Assembly (NCBI RefSeq): GCF_033343995.1
Contig: NZ_CP137573.1
Coordinates: 6,171,001-6,235,000 of the forward strand
From: Streptomyces sp. HUAS YS2
GTDB lineage: Bacteria; Actinomycetota; Actinomycetes; Streptomycetales; Streptomycetaceae
Reading direction: 5' to 3'
DNA length: 64,000 nt
Positions within the stretch are counted from its first letter, which is position 1. Each line of letters opens with the position of its first letter. The position numbers and the translations under genes were made by a program. Below, in pieces: positions 59,606 to 64,000 of the stretch. The notes beneath the pieces were generated by a model. That model searched no databases and was not told the DNA's origin. It worked only from the letters and a program-made list of their open reading frames with translations.

Positions 59606-62140
59606 GTGGGGCATGGAGTGCCAGAACTCGTACTGGAATTGAACGGAAGAACCTGGACCCTCGATCCGTCCAGGTCGTACACCCTCGGACGTGATCCGCA
59701 GGGCGACCTGGTGATCGACGACGCCAGGGTCTCGTGGCGCCACGCCACCATCAGCTGGGGCGGCCGGAGTTGGGTCATCGAGGACCACGGCTCCACCAAC
59801 GGCACGTTCGTGCAGGGGCAGCGGATCCACCAGATGGAGATCGGCCCCGGCTCCGCCGTGCACCTCGGCAACGCGACCGACGGCCCCCGGCTGAATCTCG
59901 CCGGTGCCGCCCAGGCCGCCCCGGCGCAGCAGGCGCCCGCGCACCAGGCCGCCGCCGGCTGGTCCGGCGCGCAGGCCCAGCCCACGCCGCAGGCCCAGCC
60001 CCAGCAGGGCTGGCAGCAGCAGCCGGTGCAGCCCCAGGCGCAGGTCCCGCAGCAGCAGGCGTACCCGCAGCCGCAGCAGGGACAGGGCCCCGGCATCGGC
60101 GCAGCCGCGGGGGCCGCGCCGGTCTACGGCGACCGCAGCCCGACGACGTTCCACCAGCTCGCGCTCGGGCACGTCATGCGCATCGGTCGTGCGCTCGAGA
60201 ACGAACTGGTCGTCTCCGACCTGCAGGTCTCGCGCCACCACGCCGAGTTCCACGCGACGCCCGACGGCCGGATGGAGATCCGCGACCTCGGCTCGCACAA
60301 CGGCACGTACGTCAACGGTCAGCCGATCCCCAAGGGCGGCACCGCCCTCCTCGGCCCCAACGACACGGTCGGCGTCGGTCACTCGACCTTCCGGATCGTC
60401 GGCGGCCGGCTCGAGGAGTTCGTCGACACCGGCGAGGTCTCCTTCTCGGCCCGCCACCTGACCGTGACGGTCGACGGCGGCAAGCAGATCCTCAAGGACG
60501 TCACCTTCGGCGTTCCCGAGAAGTCGCTGATCGGCGTCATCGGCCCCTCCGGCTCCGGCAAGTCCACCCTGCTCAAGGCGCTCACCGGCTACCGGCCCGC
60601 CGATCAGGGTGACGTGCTGTACGACAACCGGAGCCTCTACAAGCAGTTCGCCGAGCTGCGCCAGCGCATCGGTCTGGTCCCGCAGGACGACATCCTGCAC
60701 AAGGAGCTGACCGTCAAGAAGGCCCTCAAGTACGCGGCCAAGCTCCGCTTCCCCGGCGACACCGCCGAGGCCGAGCGCGAGGCCCGTATCGACGAGGTGC
60801 TGCGCGAGCTGAAGCTCGACATCCACAAGGAGAAGAAGGTCACCTCCCTCTCCGGTGGCCAGCGCAAGCGCGTCTCCGTCGCGCTGGAGCTCCTGACCAA
60901 GCCGTCGCTGATCTTCCTGGACGAGCCGACCTCCGGCCTCGACCCGGGCATGGACCGCGACGTCATGCAGCTGTTGCGCGGCCTCGCCGACGACGGCCGC
61001 ACGGTCCTCGTCGTCACCCACTCGGTGGCCGAGCTGGCGCTCTGCGACAAGCTCCTCGTGATGGCCCCCGGCGGCTCGGTCGCGTACTTCGGTCCGCCGG
61101 AGGAGGCGCTCAACTTCTTCGGCTACACCACCTGGGCCGACGTCTTCTCCGCCTTCGAGAACTACCGCGACTACGACTGGGCGGGCCGCTGGAAGGGCTC
61201 GCAGCACTACCAGATGTACGCCGCGGACATCGACGCCGTCGCCGCGCAGCCGGTCCAGATGCCGCCCCAGGCCATGGTCCGGCCGCCGAAGCCGCAGGGC
61301 TGGGGCTCCCAGCTGTGGACGCTGATCCGCCGCTACTCCTCGGTCATCGCGTCCGACAAGGGCTTCATGGGCCTGATGGTGATCCTGCCCGCCGTCCTCG
61401 GCGCGGTCTCCGTGGTCATCCCGGCCGACTTCGGCCTCGCGCCGCCCAAGCCGCCGTCCCGGTTCAACGGCGATGCCGGCACGATCATGCTGATCCTCGC
61501 GGTCGGCATGTGCTTCTCCGGCGCGGCCAACTCGGTCCGTGAGCTGATCAAGGAACGGGTCATCTACGAGCGGGAGCGTGCCACCGGCCTGTCCCGCTCC
61601 GCGTACCTGATGTCCAAGGTCATCGTCCTCGGCGTGATCACCGCGATCCAGGGCGTCATCATCTGCGGCATCGGCTTCGCCACCCGCGACCTGCCGGCCG
61701 AGGGCCTCGTCATGCCGCCTGCCGTCGAGCTCTGCGTCACGGTCATCGCGCTCGGCTTCACCTCGATGATGTTCGGCCTGGTCATCTCCTCGCTGGTGAA
61801 GACCGCCGAGAAGACCATGCCGCTGCTCGTCATGTTCGCGATCGTCCAGGTCGTGTTCACCGGCATCCTCTTCCAGGTGTACGGCTCGCCCGGCCTGGAG
61901 CAGTTCGCCTGGCTGATGCCGTCCCGCTGGGCCATCGCCGCCGCGGGCGCCACGCTCGACCTGGCGCACCTGATGCCGCCGTGGGACCACAAGGACCCGA
62001 CCAACCTGGACCCGCTGTGGGACCACTCGGTCGGCCAGTGGGGTCTCAACCTGAGCATCCTGATCATCATCGGCGTGGCCTGCGGCTTCGCGGTGGCGCG
62101 CCTGCTGCGCCGCCACGAGCCCGAGGTCATGCGCAAGTAA
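59606..62140 (+). CDS. ABC transporter with two FHA domains (ABCG-like)
   Basis: This 844-aa fusion has FHA domain 1 (residues 8-95, LGRDPQGDLVIDDARVSWRHA and DHGSTNGTFV), a Gln/Pro/Ala linker (98-172) and FHA domain 2 (180-270, IGRALENELVVSDLQVSRHHAEF, LGSHNGTYVNG). An ATPase domain follows with GPSGSGKSTLL near 312, LSGGQRKRVSVALELL near 415 and IFLDEPTSGLD, then a C-terminal ABC-2 permease of six helices. Each FHA keeps the Arg, Ser and Asn that read phosphothreonine, so a Ser/Thr kinase probably controls export. The order resembles mycobacterial Rv1747, a cell-envelope lipid exporter regulated by PknF. Confidence 0.92.
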   Translation: MGHGVPELVLELNGRTWTLDPSRSYTLGRDPQGDLVIDDARVSWRHATISWGGRSWVIEDHGSTNGTFVQGQRIHQMEIGPGSAVHLGNATDGPRLNLAGAAQAAPAQQAPAHQAAAGWSGAQAQPTPQAQPQQGWQQQPVQPQAQVPQQQAYPQPQQGQGPGIGAAAGAAPVYGDRSPTTFHQLALGHVMRIGRALENELVVSDLQVSRHHAEFHATPDGRMEIRDLGSHNGTYVNGQPIPKGGTALLGPNDTVGVGHSTFRIVGGRLEEFVDTGEVSFSARHLTVTVDGGKQILKDVTFGVPEKSLIGVIGPSGSGKSTLLKALTGYRPADQGDVLYDNRSLYKQFAELRQRIGLVPQDDILHKELTVKKALKYAAKLRFPGDTAEAEREARIDEVLRELKLDIHKEKKVTSLSGGQRKRVSVALELLTKPSLIFLDEPTSGLDPGMDRDVMQLLRGLADDGRTVLVVTHSVAELALCDKLLVMAPGGSVAYFGPPEEALNFFGYTTWADVFSAFENYRDYDWAGRWKGSQHYQMYAADIDAVAAQPVQMPPQAMVRPPKPQGWGSQLWTLIRRYSSVIASDKGFMGLMVILPAVLGAVSVVIPADFGLAPPKPPSRFNGDAGTIMLILAVGMCFSGAANSVRELIKERVIYERERATGLSRSAYLMSKVIVLGVITAIQGVIICGIGFATRDLPAEGLVMPPAVELCVTVIALGFTSMMFGLVISSLVKTAEKTMPLLVMFAIVQVVFTGILFQVYGSPGLEQFAWLMPSRWAIAAAGATLDLAHLMPPWDHKDPTNLDPLWDHSVGQWGLNLSILIIIGVACGFAVARLLRRHEPEVMRK

Positions 62141-62152
62141 GGCGCACGACAG

Positions 62153-62199
62153 CACGCCGAAGGGCGGCACCCCTGCTGGGGGTGCCGCCCTTCGGCGTG
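62153..62199. terminator. Hairpin after the FHA-ABC gene, bidirectional
   Basis: A stem of about 21 bp, 62153-62173 with 62179-62199 over a 5-nt loop, lies between the convergent ABC gene and the transglycosylase gene. Confidence 0.85.
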
Positions 62200-62222
62200 T
62201 GGGCGCGGAGCGTCGAGCAGGC

Positions 62223-62975
62223 TCAGTACGCGCTGTTCACGTTGTCCATGGAGCCGTAGCGGTCGGCGGCGTAGTTGCACGCGGCGACGATGTTGGCGAC
62301 CGGGTCGTACTGGTCCCAGGAGGTGCCGGCGATGTGGTACGCGTCGAAGGTCGGCTTGATGACCTGCAGCAGGCCCTTCGAGGGGACGCCGTTGATGGCG
62401 TTGATGTCCCAGTTGTTGATGGCCCGCGGGTTGCCGGAGGACTCACGCATGATGTTGCGGTGGATGCCCTCGTAGGTGCCCGGGATGTTGTGCTTGTCCA
62501 TGATGAAGAGCGCCTCGCGGATCCAGCCGTCGAGGTTGTTCGCGAAGACCGGCTTGCGCGCGGCGGCGCGGCTGGCGGCGGTCTTCGCCGCGGCGCGCTT
62601 CTTCGCGTCGGCCTTGGCCTTGGCGACGGCGTCGGCCTTGGCCTTCGCGGCGGCCTTCGCCTTGGCGGCGGCCTTCGCCTTGGCGGCAGCCTCGGCCTTG
62701 GCCTTCGCGGCGGCGGTCTGCTTGGCCTGCAGGCTCACGGCGTTCTGCTGCTCGGTGAGGCCGGCGTGCAGCGCCTTCGCCTGCGCGCTGTCGGCGTTGT
62801 AGGCCCAGGCGACCGGCTTGGTGTTGGTCAGGGCCTGCGGCTCGGTCTCGGCGGAGGCGTCAGTGCCGGAGGCGAGGGAGAACGTGAGGGCGGCGGCGCT
62901 CAGGGCGGCCACACCGGCGATGGAGAGCTTGTGCTTCTTGTTCAGGCGATAGTGACCAGGGGTGTTCGCAGACAT
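62223..62975 (-). CDS. Secreted lytic transglycosylase with Lys/Ala helix
   Basis: This 250-aa protein has a signal peptide (LSIAGVAALSAAALTFSLASGTDASA, residues 17-43). A basic Lys/Ala-rich helix of about 45 residues follows (AKAKAEAAAKAKAAAK repeats, near 89-131), then a C-terminal SLT domain with the catalytic Glu in NIMRESSGNPRAINNWD and the SKGLLQVIKPTF motif. SLT enzymes cleave peptidoglycan. The Lys/Ala helix may bind wall polymers or act as a spacer. The DNA of the helix region is a degenerate GCCTTGGCC repeat. Confidence 0.9.
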   Translation of the reverse strand: MSANTPGHYRLNKKHKLSIAGVAALSAAALTFSLASGTDASAETEPQALTNTKPVAWAYNADSAQAKALHAGLTEQQNAVSLQAKQTAAAKAKAEAAAKAKAAAKAKAAAKAKADAVAKAKADAKKRAAAKTAASRAAARKPVFANNLDGWIREALFIMDKHNIPGTYEGIHRNIMRESSGNPRAINNWDINAINGVPSKGLLQVIKPTFDAYHIAGTSWDQYDPVANIVAACNYAADRYGSMDNVNSAY

Positions 62976-63249
62976 GCAGGACTACCTCTTCGAATAGCGC
63001 GGGGGTCGCTCAGGCCGGGGCGGCTGCGCCTCTTCGGCGGCGACGGACGCAATTCTTAGCGGCAGCAAAATCCTGTGGCAAAGGTGTGACGTACGATCCC
63101 GAGTAGTGGATCAGGGGGCGGGGGATGCCCCCCCGACGCCGCCCCGCGACCGGCCCCAGCAGTACTCACCTGGTGCCTACGTCACCACTAGCGTGGTTCG
63201 TAAGTGACCTGGGTCCTATGCGCGGGCTCACACCGGCCCCGGGCCGGTC
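62976..63249. other. Upstream region of the transglycosylase gene
   Basis: These 274 bases have no gene. I looked on the minus strand for the c-di-AMP (ydaO-type) riboswitch often found before streptomycete wall hydrolases and did not find its GGGGTGA core. The stretch TTTTGCTGCCGCTAAGAAT (minus strand, near 63050-63070) is AT-rich and may hold the promoter. Confidence 0.5.
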
Positions 63250-64000
63250 TCACCATCCGTTGCGTGCGCAATGCGCACAGTGAGACGCCTCCGCCGGGAG
63301 GATGAGGTGCACGTCCCCGAACTCGTGCCAGAGGTAGCGCTCCCTCAGCGCCTCGGCGTACGCGGCCTCCAGCGCGGGCCGCCCGGCGACCGCCTCCAGC
63401 ATCAGCAGATGCGAGGCCTCCGGCTCGTGCAGCCCGGTCAGCAACCCGTCCACCACCCGTACCCCCCGCTCCGGCGTGACCACCAGATCCGTCCACCCCG
63501 AGGCCGCCCGCACCACCCCGTCCCGCACCACCCCGTCCCGCCCGGCCTCGGGCCGCCGCTCGGGCGCGACCGTCGCCGACTCCAGCGCCCGCACGGCCGT
63601 CGTGCCCACCGCGATCACCCTGCCCCCGCCCGCCCGGGCCGCGTTCACCAGCCACGCCGTCGTCGTCGGCACCTCGAACCACTCCGGGTACGGCGGCTCG
63701 TGCGCCTCCGTCGACGCCACCCCCGTGTGCAGCGTCAGCGGAGCGAACTGCACCCCCCGGCTGACCAGCTCCGCCACCAGCTCCGCCGTGAACGGCCGAC
63801 CCGCGCTCGGCATCTCCGCCGACCCCGCGCCGTCCGCCGACGGGAGCGCGAACACCGTCTGGTATGCCTCCAACGGCTGGTCCCGCTCCGTGTACCCGTA
63901 CCGCACCGGCCTCCCGTACCGCGCCAGCAGCCCCGGCACCCCCACATCCGCCCGAGCCCACCACAGCCGCGAGCCTCTCCCCACGCCCCCAGGGGGCGAG
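63250..64000 (-). CDS. queA: S-adenosylmethionine:tRNA ribosyltransferase-isomerase, C-terminal part
   Basis: The 3' portion of queA is present, cut by the window edge; the frame is open to base 64000. Visible signatures are RYGRPVRYGYTERDQPLEAYQTVFALPSADGAGSAEMPSAGRPFTAEL, LTLHTGVASTE, VPTTTAWLVNAAR, IAVGTTAVRALES and VDGLLTGLHEPEASHLLML. QueA transfers the ribosyl group of SAM to preQ1 in tRNA. In the SRLWWARADVG part an N-terminal domain must continue beyond the window. Confidence 0.88.
   Translation of the reverse strand, partial: SPPGGVGRGSRLWWARADVGVPGLLARYGRPVRYGYTERDQPLEAYQTVFALPSADGAGSAEMPSAGRPFTAELVAELVSRGVQFAPLTLHTGVASTEAHEPPYPEWFEVPTTTAWLVNAARAGGGRVIAVGTTAVRALESATVAPERRPEAGRDGVVRDGVVRAASGWTDLVVTPERGVRVVDGLLTGLHEPEASHLLMLEAVAGRPALEAAYAEALRERYLWHEFGDVHLILPAEASHCAHCARNGW

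Noticed and set aside
62976..63249. c-di-AMP (ydaO-type) riboswitch before the transglycosylase gene
   Set aside because: The conserved GGGGTGA-type core and GCC/CCGGGG elements were not found on the minus strand.

Overview
The window reads as chromosomal DNA of a Streptomyces-like actinobacterium. GC content is very high, most third codon positions are G or C, GTG and TTG starts are frequent, and the genes lie in tight convergent and divergent blocks closed by long perfect hairpins. Gene order (cobalamin block, pit transporter, ABC-F, gbn, Asp23/AmaP operon, actP, moaA, tyrS, tldD/pmbA, fabG-fabI, serB, FHA-ABC transporter, queA) matches my recollection of one conserved core segment of streptomycete chromosomes; this was not searched. 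No transposase, phage gene, CRISPR array, tRNA or rRNA was recognised.

Layout. 0.1-3.5 kb: an iron-box-controlled divergon with a penicillin-amidase-family hydrolase and a GNAT acyltransferase on one side and a siderophore-interacting protein on the other. 3.8-4.8 kb: a sortase-anchored surface protein. 5.0-14.2 kb: cobalamin genes (cobC, cobE, cobB, cobO, a ChlI/ChlD-type chelatase subunit, cobQ, cobD) under a cobalamin riboswitch, with a ZIP metal transporter embedded. The corrin-ring methyltransferases and cobN are not here, and cobE runs into a non-coding-looking tail, which suggests an eroded pathway. 14.3-15.9 kb: PiT phosphate transporter with a PHO box. 16-22.5 kb: alpha/beta hydrolase, an unknown HEAT-like protein, a VOC protein, a YpfJ-type peptidase, an ABC-F ATPase with a candidate leaderless leader peptide, and the nucleoid protein Gbn. 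22.7-26.6 kb: enoyl-CoA hydratase and an Asp23/Gls24-AmaP envelope-stress operon. 26.7-31.5 kb: SDR, GH15 hydrolase, SURF1, zinc-ribbon protein, DEDDh exonuclease.

31.6-36.5 kb: a TetR regulator diverging from a catabolic-looking operon (acetoacetate-decarboxylase fold, SDR, two paralogous amidohydrolases) of unknown substrate. 37.4-40.0 kb: a sterol-desaturase-family hydroxylase overlapping a lysoplasmalogenase, then a zinc alcohol dehydrogenase. I read this as a possible ether-lipid degradation operon, and it is the most attractive candidate for a little-described system here. 40.2-54.2 kb: CoA transferase, subtilase, DUF485-ActP acetate uptake, MoaA, small membrane proteins, TyrS, TldD/PmbA, and FabG-FabI. 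A 77-bp copy of the fabI 3' end is repeated 187 bp downstream, which looks like a recombination or integration scar. 54.3-64 kb: small secreted protein, GntR regulator with MFS exporter and a 38-aa microprotein, SixA-type phosphatase, SerB, a double-FHA ABC transporter, a secreted lytic transglycosylase with a Lys/Ala helix, and the 3' part of queA cut by the window edge.

All functions come from reading motifs and gene context. No similarity search was run, and start sites marked as alternative are uncertain.
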